DNA from: Torreya grandis
Taxonomy: Eukaryota > Streptophyta > Pinopsida > Cupressales > Taxaceae
DNA length: 64,000 nucleotides
Assembly: GCA_037957365.1 (NCBI GenBank)
Contig: JARHVA010001174.1
Coordinates: 1,052,501-1,116,500 of the forward strand
Reading direction: 5' to 3'
Part shown: piece after piece, positions 36,057 through 49,200 of the stretch
Layout: every line of letters begins with the position of its first letter
Numbering within the stretch: the stretch's first letter is position 1
Notes under the pieces: generated by a model
Databases searched by the model: none
The model's input: only the letters and a program-made list of their open reading frames with translations
What the model was told of the DNA's origin: nothing
Program-made: the position numbers and the translations under genes

Positions 36057-36061
36057 CATTC
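36057..36061. repeat. Target site duplication of element C, right copy (cattc)
   Basis: cattc after TTAAACA, matching 5470-5474. Confidence 0.9.
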
Positions 36062-37330
36062 ATGGATCTATGTCGCATAATTAAAGAAATAGAGGTTAAT
36101 TTCTTGTCAATAAATAAGCTAAATTATGCAACCAACCTAGTTTCTATTTCTCATGCAAATAATCTGAGTAAGCCACCAAAAAAAATGAGACCAAGTGAAA
36201 ATAAGAGTGACCAAAAGATAATAATGAATGTAGTTTAGGAACTTAGTCCATGTATTATGTTATCTACTCCTCTAAGGAGATAGTTTAACAAATTTATAAA
36301 ATCTTCTTACAAAGTGTTATAAAAGTTATTGAAATGCCACCTCTTATCACTTTCTTCCATTAAAAAGGTTGATTTGAGTAAACCTCTTCCAAAAAGATAT
36401 GATCAAAAAGTTATTTTAGATTTTCATAGAGCATGAAGGTATACTACCAACATATGCCTAAATTTGAGACATAAGATACATGATTTTATAGATGAGAACA
36501 TCAATAATGTGGGTACATCTACTAATAGTATGTAGGCATAACCAAGTGAGAGTAGAAAAATTAAGATATTCATTTATGCTTTTCCTAATCATATAGGTCA
36601 AGAAACAATTACTAAATAAGAAGTTCATCATACATACAATTTACACCCTCCACTAACTTATTATCATCCTCATATAGAGGCACACGGTCCTTTGAATGAC
36701 ACCATTGGTACGTATCATATTTTAGTGCCATCTAAACCATTTATCACATTCAGAAAACATTATATACTTGATGATGAATTTGACTTGCACTGTTTATTCA
36801 TTCAAGCTTACATTGATCATAAACTCATACAAAATGTCATGGTTGATAATGGTCCAAGTGTGAATATGCAAAATATCATAGTTATATCACATTTTGGATA
36901 CATAGATAAGGATATAATTCCTATAATAATAGAAATTATAGGATTCAATGGACATGTTTAGAGTTATATTGGTGAGATCACATTACCACTATAGGTCAGT
37001 CCAATTCATGTGGCCACCAAGTTCATATTAGTACCTAGTGTAGGAGTCTTAGATATGTTATTGGGATGTCCTTTAATTCAACTACTTCATGTAATATATT
37101 TTATTGTAAATATATGTTTGAAATACATTTTCACTAATGAGGTTATCACAGTTCATGGTATTCCATATGAATACCCCATCTAACCAAATTTTATTATTCC
37201 CACACAATAGATAATGATTGAGCAACTTAAAAATGTTCTACCTATTCATAAAGTTTATAAGAAGGTGATTAGCTTTCCAAAAAGACATATCCTTGAAAAT
37301 CCACTTAATCAATGATTTGTCATAGATTTT
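36062..37330 (+). pseudogene. Element D: gag end and protease remnant, downstream half
   Basis: Continuation of the remnant at 4530-5474. Near 36395-36510 a broken zinc knuckle reads KRYDQKVILDFHRA, stop, then RYTTNICLNLRHKIHDFIDE (family pattern C.fH...gH.te.C..LK..iqdLId; the first Cys is lost). At 36692-36961 a protease: FIQAYIDHKLIQNVMVDNGP then S-V-N-M, where D-N-G-P stands for the D-[TSN]-G-[AS] active site, followed by FILVPSVGVLDMLLGCP (matching the lLGrpw motif). After about 37330 no RT is found. Stops and shifts throughout. Confidence 0.62.
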
Positions 37331-39160
37331 AGAGAGCCACTCTCTACTTTAGCAAGCCCTAGATTGATATTACAAGGCATTAAGAATGTTCCACAAATAA
37401 CACCAACACAAAGTTATTATACTCCATAGTGGGTTTTGAAGAGTCTTAAAGCCCACCTTGCTAAAAAATATACACAACTTACTACATATTACCATCATGT
37501 TAATGGCACTTATGTTACAAATATTAATCAAATTTTAGATTTTAAATTGAGACTAGATAATTCATAGTGGCATGATACATTCCATCCATCATATGTCATC
37601 CTTCCTATGTTAGGTACATGACCTATTTATTTTGAGGATTTTTCAAGAGTCATTAGTTAGTATGTTCCTTTTTCAATTGATATATTAAACAATACAAAAA
37701 ATATAATATTATTTTTTTAAAAACAATTATGACTTATGCATGATATGTGTAGTTCACATCAGTTGATGCGTGCTTTAGTGTATTGAATACTTCTCTATAT
37801 CCATTTTTTTATATAAAATATGCTTCAAAAGTGTACTTGAATGAGTTATATAACATATATGTTTTCAATTTTAGATGCAGTCTCAAGTGGTGATATTGTC
37901 TCAAATGTAGAAAATTTACACACAAAATTTCTTTCTCATAGACACTAACACATTATGCTATTTTCTGATTCCAATGGACTTTCCTAGTGAACATGAGCTC
38001 TAATTTCTGAGATCCAAAATATTCATAGGAATTTTATAACTTTTTTATGTCACAAAAATTTCATTGGGGGAATATTTTATTCATGTTTTATCAATCTATG
38101 ACTACCTCTTTTATTACTACTACAATACAGTACATTGTGTACAAATTTCCATATTTGTTCACCTAATTTCACATTAATATCTTACTAGATACCTGAGTTG
38201 TTGAAAACTAATGTCAAAAATTGATTGTGTAGACTAATTTCACTCTATCATACATGATTCTTGTGTTTTTTATCTTTTTTTCATGCTTTGTGTATTCATA
38301 TCTCTTTATTATGGACATTTAAACATGTCCTTGTTTATGGATCTAAGCCTTATTAAGTGTTTCTATGTGTGTGAATGAAATTTGAACATGTCCCTTATAT
38401 GTGGCCCTTTAGCCTTTTTTATTTATTTGTGTGATTTTGTGTGTGTTATTTATGTATGTATCATGGCCATGACTCTTGCTTGTTATTGTTTGCATAGTTT
38501 GCAATGTCATGATAAATTTCATGTATTCCCCTACTTTGTTGATTCCATGATCAATATCATGAATCTTCCTTGAGTAGTTCTATATTAGTTTCAAGTATGC
38601 AATTTAGTATTTTTAGTAAGTTTGGTGTAAAGGATGAATGGTGTACCTATTTTTAGATTAATTTATGGGTTTCATTTATCTACACTTTTTACCATAAACC
38701 TCTTTTATTTAGAAACCAATTATTAAAAAATTCCAAAATATATCATCTCCACTTAATTCATTTTATTGATCATTTATTTAGTGTATGCCTAATTGCTAAC
38801 ATATATCTAGACATGACACTATTATGATTGGTTCTAAATGTATCATACACACTACTACTTTGCTCAAACTATCAATATGATGGCATGATCATCGATGTTA
38901 TCATTATTTCTCTAGACATTAATATTTTATATAACATCATTTGCATAACTTTTTATTTTGAGATAAGTTATTACCTAGGATTCACAACTCACCTCAAAAT
39001 AGGGGGCACACACAAAGGTTTGTATTATAATACTAAACTAAAATAGTCAATTTCATAGATAGAAAAATACAATACTTGCTTAGTTGATCATAGTGTATAC
39101 TCAATTTTAACCCATAAAGCATATTAAAAAAGAACCATATGATTTGGATAACAAAGTAGG
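37331..39160. other. Decayed sequence, no family recognised
   Basis: 37320-37660 has a stop-poor plus-strand reading (SPRLILQGIKNVPQI, LKAHLAKKYTQLTTYYHHVN) that may be further element D coding, but I recognise no domain. The rest is AT-rich with no gene seen. The small frame at 38382-38573 is probably chance. Confidence 0.4.
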
Positions 39161-39164
39161 TGGT

Positions 39165-39385
39165 AGTTGTCTAGAATATCACACTTTCATCCCAAAAGTA
39201 AAAAAATAACATTTTCCAAATTTCAAATAATTATACTCAGTATAAAAATTAATTTTTAGTGTTGCTCATAAATAGTTTTTATATTTATACATAAGGTTAT
39301 TACATTTTTTGCTTGGATTGAGGGTATCATGCGTGGCATGTGTTTTCGGTTCTTACTCATAAATTCAGTTTATATTAATAAATTA
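39165..39385 (+). repeat. Direct repeat, copy 1
   Basis: About 220 bp similar to 44180-44400. Shared landmarks include tagttgt, a run close to ttttagtgttgctcataaatag, tttatacataaggttat and gcatgtgtt near the end. Could be LTR remnants or the end of a dispersed repeat. Confidence 0.45.
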
Positions 39386-41135
39386 TTAGACAACATAAAT
39401 AAAAAACATGAAATATAAAACCCTAAGAAAAATTCTAAAATAATAGGAGAACCCTAGGACAAATTTTTATTAACAAACATTCATGTATAATAGATTATGA
39501 TAACTACTATTTATTTTGATTTTTGGAATATATTTTATGCAAAATTAATATTATGGGGAATAAATATAATCTAATTTAGATAAAAAAATGAGTAGAGAAG
39601 ATTGTAATATTGTTAATCATTCACACACAAATCTATTTTTTAAGCATATGGAATAATTAGGGTTTCAATCAAGGAGATAAAAAATGGATTGAGTACTTAT
39701 ATGTAATTTAGACACACTAGCCTAGAGATAATTAATGTTGATTATGATATGATTAAGATGTACTCAGATATATAGGGATGATTATTTGATTAATTTTTAT
39801 GTGACTGATGGATTTGGACAAGTACAACCAATGTCCTTATCCTGATAGTGTAGTCTTGTCTATATTGACTATGAAATAAATATTCAAATTGGAAAACTAT
39901 GTGACACTACATGTAGATGATTTTTATCCTACTAGATATATGATATCATGCATTATAACATGTTTTTTAATCTTATCTTCTTTTAAAAACCATAACAAGG
40001 TCATGCATAAGGAAAATAAAACATAAAATGGGGACCATGGGTAAGTGGAATGAGTTGGCCTCAGGAACCCCCTATAACTGAGTACTGCCTACATAGTCCT
40101 AAAAGGGGACCTTAGGCTAATATAGTTCTCCCTATATTTTGTGTGTGTGACTAGATCACATGTGAATTTTAATGTAAAATCTCTTTCACTTAGGCCCTCT
40201 TTTGGTCCAAAATCATGCAAATCTAGATGCAATAATGTAAAACTTTAGATATTCAAAATCATATGTAGAGCTTGTTGTATTGTGCCTTTTAATAAATAGT
40301 GTTTGCCTATATAGGCAAGTGATAGATCTAAAATGCCTCTTAGGATTATATAAATATAATAATCCTAATTAAAATTCTAAAATTTTACTACCACGCCAAC
40401 TAACTCAATTGGGATAAAATGATAATAAAAAGAGACTCAAAAAAGGGTCAAAAGATAGGTTAGGAAGGGACCATAGCTTATGAGTTATGATGTATGGAGT
40501 GACAATTTAAAAGGAGTGGTATTGTCTAAAAGTAATAAGACAATAAAATAAAAAGAGGAAAAGGACTAGAGATTCCTATGACACATTTGAGAATTGAATG
40601 GAAGAATAATAGTTGTAAAAACATAATGAAAACATTGGTTTAGGAGATTAAATATATGAGACCAATACAAGATGTGCCAATAGGTTATTATTCAATATTT
40701 TAAGCTTTTATAATTAAAGTTACAAAAATAAATAGTATTTGTGTTCCCTTGACCAAATTTGGGTGTCTATATTTACCCCTTTTAATTATAACAATGCAAT
40801 GAAATGAAAGTACTAGGGTAAAAGGAAGAAAGTGATCCTAAGCTTACTTGTGTCTCATATGATTGATTATGAGTAGAGATGTTACAGGTCAAACATAATC
40901 AACCCATATAGAGAAAATATATCTAACATTATTCTCTTCTTGGATAGATAATTGAATAAAGTTGAGTGATACATGTGGAGATAAACTGTAATATGGAGTC
41001 AATGTGTAGAATCTGAGTAAATCATTATGGTATGAAGATCCAAGATAAGCTTTCCCCCAATATTTATTTTTATATATGTTCCTACAATTCAAAACATTAT
41101 TTAAATACATCCCCATATAACTCAATATATTGGGT
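39386..41135. other. AT-rich region, no gene seen
   Basis: No domain, RNA gene or boundary was recognised. The minus-strand frame 40889-41155 has no family features. Confidence 0.45.
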
Positions 41136-41369
41136 ACTAGTGTAAATACTAGCACAAAAATTGAATCAACTATTGCAGATGACTATAAGATTTATTTTGG
41201 TGAGATAGTGAAAAATTTGTGTATATATAATTTTGAGATAAATTTTGTGTATAAAACATATATAATTACATGAATTATCATTTTTTATGTATAAACTGGT
41301 GCAAAAACTGAGAGATGAGACCATGTGGGATGCACATGCCCCCAATCTAGAAACTAAGTATACTGAGTC
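41136..41369 (+). repeat. Terminal inverted repeat, left
   Basis: Aligns with the reverse complement of 44410-44641, roughly three quarters identical by eye in the inner 160 bp. The motif gggatgcacatgccccc near its inner end recurs, degenerate, at 41426-41450, 41496-41516 and 41978-41994 as subterminal repeats. Confidence 0.55.
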
Positions 41370-42840
41370 ATACAAGCTTAGAAATAAATATTAATATTGA
41401 GAAAAAGTTCTATAATTATGTGGATACGTGCTATACACATTCCCCCATTTTCATAATATACATAAAAAATGATCTTAATTATGCCAAATGTGAGCATATG
41501 CTATACACATGCCTTTATTCTTGGTCATTTGTATAAATATGTCATCAAATCTAAATAAATATGTGATTTTGTTAGAGAAAAAACACTGTAGTAACTTTGA
41601 TAATATGTGATAGTTTGAAAAAATAGTTTTTGAGTGACTTCAGTTAATACCATGTTGTTTGGAAAATAGCACATTTGTGCTACTATCTTTAGGGTGAAGA
41701 CATGTACGAGTACAAAAAATCTAGGCAAAATTTAAAATCAACTGAGCATGTTCTAAGTAACTATATCAACATGTATATACCTAGTGTCATATTGTATAAA
41801 AAATATATAATTTATATCAATTTGTACATAACTTGAGTGAAATTGCAATGTATTAACAAAATTTTGTATAACTAAAGTAAGGTTTTGATCCACACATGAA
41901 ATGTACTAAGTAATATGAGGATTATGTGATGATTAAATTGTCCCTTGTGTATTGAGTTTGTAGAAATAATTCCTATGTATGCCCCCATTTTGGTGAGAGG
42001 GATGAAACTATTGTAAATAGATCAAACCAAAAATAATAGGTTAGGTACCTATGATTACTAGCTTAGTTTGTGATTTTACAACATTTGGTATTGATTCTTG
42101 TTATTAGTAAAATATTTTATTAACTTTGAAACTAGTGTGAATAACCACATGAATGCAAGAAATTATTATGGAGAAACAAAGTATGAATTAATGGTGTATC
42201 CAAAAATTTGTAATGAGATCAAAATATAGGAGATACATAAGATTACATGATTATCTTCTACATGAAATAAATGAGCTTTGAAAAGAGATACGAATAATTG
42301 AATACAAGCCATTCAATATGGAATGCCATGTATTTCTCCTATATATACATATTTTTTAATTTAAAAATTACTATTCATTTTAAAATTTAAAATATTCAAA
42401 CTTTTGAGCTTTGACATTAGGAAAATGCCTCAAAAATGAATAATTTATTAACACTGGTTCAAGGAGGTTGAGGGATTGATTTAGGAAGAGGAAAATGTTG
42501 GGCTGGTGAGTACTAAACTCAAATATTAGTGTTTTTTTTGAAATTTTTGATTAGGTTAGTTTTTATTTGTTTTAATTTTATTTTAAAGTTTTTAAATTTT
42601 GAGTGTGACCCCATCCTTTATGGGTCAACAATGTTTCAATAATATAGATTTGTCTAAAATTTTATGGTATTGTCCTTTGCTATCATCCTGTAGGTTGTAG
42701 TAGTGTCAATTTTGGATAGCATTCAATATTTAATTAGTTTATGTTATATATTATTAGTTTGAGACTTAGATTTCATCTTTTATAATGATTTTTTTTTGTT
42801 TTTTGCTTCTTGTATGAGGACATTCATTATAAGGAGTTCT
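41370..42840. other. Interior of TIR element, no gene seen
   Basis: AT-rich with subterminal motif repeats at its left end; 42590-42620 is T-rich. No transposase domain was recognised. Confidence 0.4.
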
Positions 42841-44060
42841 AACATGGTCAGATAATGGAGACTATCTATACATTACCTCTTTTAAATGAAGACTATGATC
42901 AATAGGGAAGGTCTGAGATATGTGGGTTTGTTTGATTTGACACCCTATTATGTGCATATAATGGTTGCATTGGCATAGAGATGGGATATAGACACATGTA
43001 ATTTCTTGTTACTGACCAAAGAGATGATAATGATATAAGATAATGTGTGGAAGATACTCAAATTTTTAGTGATAAGGACAAGGAATATACTATAGGGTGT
43101 TACATGGCTAGGCCCCAAGGATCTCACCCATAGGTACTTGACTAGGAGAACATGTGGACATCAATATTGGGTTGGTGATTTTGATGTATTATTGTTTAAT
43201 ATTGTTTTGTCTAATGTTTTGCATTTGTGGAAGTTTTTCACTACACTATTAGCATATTTTATAGCTATGGATGGTGGTGGAACACCTATTTTGTATAGGA
43301 TACATGTGATTATTCAGGATATTGAGGATAAAAACACCATGTACTCATGGAATCACATTATGTTTGTGAATTAGTATTAGGATTTGTACATATGTACTCA
43401 TGAGGAGGGTAGATGAGGGATTGGACCTACCACTCTTTTACATTATTGGGCTAATGAGCACATTATTGTGACTCGACCTATCATTATGCCTTTTGTTGAG
43501 TAGGCACACCCTCAAATATACACATAGAGATGGGTTAAATAGGCTAGGTATAAGATTAGAGTACCATGGGTTTCAAGATATTTATATATTATTTTAATTT
43601 AGACTCCATTATATGTAGGCCATATAGAGATTTTATTAGGTGGCTTAAGGATGGTGTACAATTACATGTGATTTAGTTTAGTTGTTGGTTCCATGATAAG
43701 GGGCCCAATGTCTATGAGTGATTTTAGTATAAATGAATCACATGGTATTTTGATGTGAGGTAGGATGTGCCACCAACATGATGGGTATGGTATAAAAGTG
43801 TTAGGGCTAAGTGAGGCTAGGATATAGAGGTAGGCCATTTGAGGTTAATCTCACACCCATACCTGTAGATGAGAGGGTCCTAATGATAGATATCCTAGAC
43901 ATGGATGATGTAGGTTATACCTATACTTACATTATGTGATGGATTGAGTGTTGATGGTCAATATTATTCTATCTCGAGGATATGGTATTGCATATGTTGT
44001 GGTATATTCACCCCATTAGGTATTTGTTAGTGGAGGTAAGTGACATTTAATGTATTTGTA
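42841..44060 (+). pseudogene. Plant mobile domain (PMD)-like remnant
   Basis: A decayed plus-strand reading with the PMD order: EGLRYVGLFDLTPYYVHIMV, ALA, stop, RWDIDTCNFLLLTKEMIMI (PMD: l..agl..l......d..Li.alveRW..eThtFhlp.gE.TitL.DV), then GDFDVLLFNIVLSNVLHLW, LLAYFIAMDGGGTPI, HYWANEHIIVTRPIIMPF (PMD: Q.W.wEr....RP) and YKIRVPWVSRYL. The best surviving frame is 43138-43374. Nearly all breaks are TAG. PMD proteins occur as host genes (MAIN/MAIL-type) and as cargo of transposons; context here favours cargo. The assignment rests on motif order, not on a search. Confidence 0.55.
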
Positions 44061-44179
44061 ATATACTTTGGGTTTAAATGTTTAAATAAGAGATATTATT
44101 TTGTATTTATTTGTATATATAGGGGATATTGAGTATTTGATGATGGAAAAACCACACCATTAGGCAAAAATCATAGGCA

Positions 44180-44400
44180 ATAGTTGTTCATAATAGTGTG
44201 ATTCATCTTAGAAGTCAAAACAACATTTTTAATATTTCATAGAATTATACTCTATTTGCAAAATAGTTTTTAGTGTTTCTTAGAAATAGTTTTAATATTT
44301 ATACATAAGATTATCATATATTTTTATCCAAATAGGATAATCATGTGTAGCATGTATTATAGGTTCTAGCTTAAAAATTTAGTTGATATTACCTAGTTAT
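44180..44400 (+). repeat. Direct repeat, copy 2
   Basis: Second copy of 39165-39385, lying just inside the right inverted repeat. Confidence 0.45.
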
Positions 44401-44409
44401 CAAAATCAA

Positions 44410-44641
44410 AATACTCAGATATCATATTAGGGGCATGTGCACAACATATGACCATTTACTTGCTCATATTTTACATTAGTTTTCATAGAAGGAATGGTAA
44501 TTCATGTCATTATATATGTTGTATATGCCATACCAAGATTAATACTATTTTTTAACTAATTTTTCACTAGTTATACAGTAGTTTTACACCATAATGAATC
44601 TTATTCCATCTATAGTGGTTAATTCATCTTTTTACACTAGT
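44410..44641 (-). repeat. Terminal inverted repeat, right
   Basis: Reverse complement of 41136-41369; outer end tttacactagt. Confidence 0.55.
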
Positions 44642-44960
44642 TTTTCAGCGATTTTTAATGAGAATACTATATAGTAGAATTCATACAAAGATTAAAATCT
44701 ATTTTAATAACTTGATTTGTGTGAACATAGAGTCAAGTGAATCTTGAGTTATCAAGCACATTATCCTACCAATGACTATTAGGGCATTCATAGTCCAATC
44801 CAAGTGTTTCAACAAAAATAAATCTCTGAGGGTTCCATCCTCTCTAGTCATCAGTTTTACACCAAAAAACACAATTGTTTGTGTACATGAAAAGGTGTAT
44901 TCATTACTTATTATTTAATCTATAAGTTTATTGTCTTTACTTTTAGATTTTAATCTTGAG
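44642..44960. other. Left flank of element B, no gene seen
   Basis: Unique-looking AT-rich sequence that resumes at 62514 after element B. Confidence 0.5.
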
Positions 44961-44965
44961 GATTG
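44961..44965. repeat. Target site duplication of element B, left copy (gattg)
   Basis: gattg before the TGTTGT LTR start; the same at 62509-62513. Confidence 0.9.
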
Positions 44966-45224
44966 TGTTGTTTTCAAAATCAGCTCAGCTCATTTTTGGA
45001 ACAACCCCCTACGAAACTTGTCCATTTCACTTTTTTCTCTCTAAGTTCATTTTTTGAGACAAGATTTTTTCATTCTCGTATTTACTCAACTGACATCATT
45101 CGAAGTTCGTAACGTCTCTTTGTTATGTTTTTCCCAAAACGTGAAAGTTGTTACGATCTCAATGCGACCAGGGGACTTTCTCTTTTTCTCAGAGTTAGTC
45201 TTTTCTTTTTCTTCTTCCATTTTC

Positions 45225-46115
45225 ATGCACGGGTGGCAAATTTTGCCGAAAATGCATTTTTATTCATTTTCCATGCAAGAGCGGCAAATTTCACTACCCT
45301 TGCATCTGAAATGTAGGAGCGGTGAATTTTGCTGCCCCTAAATTTTTCTCCTTCACATGCAGGAGTGGTAAATTTTTTTGCCCCTACATATCTTTTAAAA
45401 AATTTAGTGTAGGAGTGGCAAATTTTGCCGCCCCTACACTGCCTCATTTTCCACATGCGGCATTTATGGCCACATGCGTTGAGTGGTTATGGCTGATTTT
45501 TGCCCCATTTAATCCATTTTTGATTCGTTTTGATTTATTTCTTTCAATCCTCCTCCTACCCTCTACCTCTAGATGATCTAGCAAGTGGGAAGAAGCATTG
45601 ATTCATTGGATTCAACTTCTTGTTGCGCACTATTTTCCAAGTAGGTCTTTGTTTTTATGTTCTTTTTCATGTTCTTCCTCTTTCTTAGGTTTTATTTTTG
45701 TTTTTGTTTCTATTCTCTCCTCTCCCCCTCTTCTCTTTCACCAGCTAGGACACCTTCCTCTTTTCACCACGCTCCTTTCCTTCCTCTTCCTCCCTTCTTC
45801 CCCAAGCTTCCTACCCCGTGTAAGGGCAAAATTTTTTGCCACCCTAACTGTGTTCCATCCTTTCTTATACCGACAGAGAATTTTGCTGTTGATATAGGTC
45901 TACCCGACTAAGGTGTAAGGGCAACAAATTTTTTTGTCGTTACACCTGAGTGCAAGGGTGGAAAATTTTGCTGCCCTTACACCTTTTCTTTCCAGTATGT
46001 ATGGGTGACAAAATTTGCTGCCTGTGCATTTTTTATCAAAAATGTAGGAGTGGAAAATATTTTTCCTATGCATGTAGATCGTCCGACATGCTAGGGTAGT
46101 AAATTTTGCTGCCCT
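45225..46115. repeat. Dispersed ~30-bp palindromes in 5' LTR of B
   Basis: About ten imperfect palindromes of one family. The clearest, at 45409-45438, pairs gtaggagtggcaaa with tttgccgcccctac. Others lie near 45228-45260, 45280-45305, 45315-45335, 45358-45388, 45822-45850, 45912-45945, 45950-45980, 45995-46025, 46040-46072 and 46090-46120. Because of the palindromy both strands read RxAKFATLA-like peptides, which explains the overlapping opposite-strand open frames here. Confidence 0.8.
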
Positions 46116-46246
46116 TGTGCCCTTTTTCTCTATTTTATCTAACTCTAGAGAAATCTTCATTCCTTCCATTTTTTGCTTCCTCCAAATTTTCCTCTCACTT
46201 TCCAACCCGATTTCACCTTGGCACTGTCAAGTGCCCTTCTTTGGTC

Positions 46247-49200
46247 ATGATCACCCAATGTACAAATTCCCTAATTTTCCCATTTTCCCCTAATTACATG
46301 ATCATGATTCTTATCATAGTACTCCCTAAGGATTCTCATTCATCGACGCCCTCTCAACAAAGGCTCGTCCCAATAATTGAAACTTCTTCAAAGAAGTTGA
46401 AGGCCAGGAAGTACCAGTATCAAGCTATTTTCCCAATCACCTCAATCACTTCTAATGTTAATGACATTAAAGATATAGAGATCAGCCATGTGGATATGGC
46501 CGAGTTCGTAGAGAGAACCAAAGTGACCAACCCGAGCTCAGAGATGAAAAGAATCATTGAGAGAAACATCCACCTAGTCTCCTCTTTCCTTGTAGCAGCG
46601 CATCACATAGAGTTCATCCTCCAATGCACCCAGTTCTATAACAGAGAGACCAGGTCAGTGTTAGATGCTAGTGGAAACATGATAATTTGAATGGACCCCA
46701 AATTTATTGATAAAGTCTTCATGTGCCCTCTTACTACTGAAGTGCTAAAAATTGACTTTGTTGAGGCACAAAAAGAGTACGACAAAGATCTTGAGAGGGA
46801 GAAAAATGTGATGAATAACAGATAGCTCAAGACTCTTAGAGCCAACTTGTCTAGATGGCCATGGAATTTTCTAAGAATTAATTTTATAGAAGAAGTTGGT
46901 GACTTATTTACTCTTTTCACCAGAGTACAAGGTCTACCATCTTCTTTTCAATTCCATGAATGGATGTATCCCTTTATCAAAATAATTTTACAAGGGAAAC
47001 AAGTTATCTTATGGAGTGAGTAGATCAACAATGCTCTTTATGAGCAATTGACAAAAGTGTCTACTACTTCAAAGTTTTATATGACTTCATACTTAGTATA
47101 CATCGCAACCTCGATGCAAACCTTTCTAGGTTTGACAATAGAAGGAGACAAAAAAACCACCTTGATTTATTCATATTACCCTCAGCTGACACTAAAAGGA
47201 TCAATCCATCACTTTAAGAGGGTAAATGATGCCTTATTCACAGTGTTTTTATGCCTTTTCAATCCTTAGCTAGAACAAAAAAGAGTATCAGATAAAGCCT
47301 GGATGATCGTCAATGATTTTGGCTACATGTTTTTACAATTCCCTTTCTTTTGCTATCTACGGGTTGGCTTTTTCCAAGGCTATCTTTACATGCTTCCCCA
47401 ATTTCCATCTGATAAATTAGTCCTAATGGAGCTATGTAGGTAGATTATTGTCATAAACGCTAAGCAAATAGAACTTAAAAAGCCAAGTTTCAGGTTCCTA
47501 ATAGAAATTGGTAGATACTTAGTTTTGACTACTACCAAAGCAAGGGTAATGGAGACAAAAATGTAACTGGTCACCATGAAGCAGTTTAAGAGAAGGTCCA
47601 ATTTTGACTACAGGGGTGTCAAGGATATGATCTGAAGAAAGACTCAGTTTCATGAGCCCATGATTGAGGACATCTGGGTAGACTTGAGAACAATGAAAGA
47701 GATCAGAAGGATGGACTATAGCAAGCTAACTCTAGAGCAGATTAAATATCTAGGGCTTGCAGATATTCCCCTAGTCTGGTTGATGATAAGAACATAATTA
47801 ATAGTAGATACCTAGTTGAGAAGGTCTCTAATTCTCCTCTTCCTCTAATTCAGTGGTCCCAAAAAGAATTGACTTCTTTAAGAAAGAGATTCAAACCAAT
47901 ATTGGTTAACATCAATGATTGGCTGGTGGCCAAAGGAATCACATTGAAGGAATTCATCATAAGATCAGACGCTAAATTCCAGGAAGAAACAAGGAAGAGA
48001 GCAGAGACTAGAACTAAGAATAAAGGTGACATTCCTTCTTTGTCTAGGCCTCACAAGCCTAGAATCATCATTATGTCTAAGAAATCAAAGGTTGCTAAGG
48101 AGCCAAAATCAACAGCTATGGGGGTTTGAGAATAAAGCACTCAAAAATAGGTAGTGGAATAGATGGAGATAGATGACAAGCCTATAGAGCAGTAGAGAAC
48201 TGAGACTCTATCTCTCCAAGAAGGGGCACAACCACTTACAAGGGTTTCTTCTTTGCCACCTCAATCCCTTGTGGCATCTCCTTCTCCTCTTTCTCCCATT
48301 AGTGTTCCTTCTTATAGAGCTACCTCTCCTTTTGGATTTATGTTTGGTGATCCTCAAGGTGCTTCTAGAGACGTCCTTTACTCCTTAGGTTCTATCCCTA
48401 GTCTCTCATCTCCTTCTTTCAATATCAGAGAAATTTATGCTATTGACCAGCCAGTGGCTGATATAGTTTCAACTGTTACACCCATTGCGCTTGCTATTCC
48501 CACTAGCAATGCAGACGTTACCCTAGTGACACCAACTGCAAGGACTATTGCCATGGTAAGTGTTTCTGCTCTCCCAGCTTGGTTATCAACTTTCATGCCC
48601 AAAAGAAAGAAGCAAGCCATCTTTGTAGATGACTTTGAATTTGGCAAAATAGTGTCAGTGAAAGCTAAGACCCCTAAGAAACCAAGGATCCTTTCAAAAA
48701 TAGTTGAGAAAAAGGGGCACAAATTTTTGGAGATAGTCAAACCTCCACAGGATGTAACCCTAGAGGATTTTGACATGAACAACTACTCCATTTCTCATGT
48801 TGAGTTGGGAAAGTCACTCACGAGGGTACAAAGAGCGACCTACAGTCAGCAATGGATATCATGGTCCAAAAATTTGACAGGGAAAAGGAGATGAAAGATT
48901 ATTATAAGGCAAACGCAAAACAATTAACCGTGGTAGTCAGGAAATTCACTCTTGCTCTTGAAGCAGTGACCCCATAAGCCTTTTTCATAGATGATCCTGT
49001 TATCCAAAAAGTAGGGAAAACCTACATGAAAGGGAAAGTACTTGAAGATTATATAGAAAAGATGAATACACAAGGAATTTCCTTACTTACAGAGGTTGCT
49101 GAGAAGACAGAGAAGATGAAGAAGATAAGGAAAGATTTAGAATACCTCATCTCTCTTATTTCTCAAGATATTGATAGTACAAATTAATATCTTGGCAAGT

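Larger units (their letters stand above)
41136..44641 (+). mobile_element. Probable TIR element (MULE-like?) carrying a PMD-like remnant
   Basis: 41136-41369 and the reverse complement of 44410-44641 align for about 230 bp: both start actagtgtaaa, share agtgaaaaatt, acatatataat, acatgaatta and gcacatgcccc, and end with ctgagt-like sequence. Inverted repeats this long around a gene are typical of Mutator-like elements, and PMD genes are known inside such elements. I could not find a clear 9-bp target duplication, and no transposase is visible. The boundaries are approximate. Confidence 0.5.

Noticed and set aside
40889..41728. Three minus-strand frames of 67-88 codons
   Set aside because: AT-rich, no motif, overlap the left inverted repeat; probably chance.
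45223..45456. Opposite-strand frames over 45.1-46.2 kb and 57.0-58.0 kb
   Set aside because: Explained by palindromic repeats, which give similar peptides on both strands.
48435..48782. 115-codon minus-strand frame in the B LTR (also 60211-60615)
   Set aside because: Opposite the Ser/Pro-rich part of the U3 coding block; low-complexity shadow.
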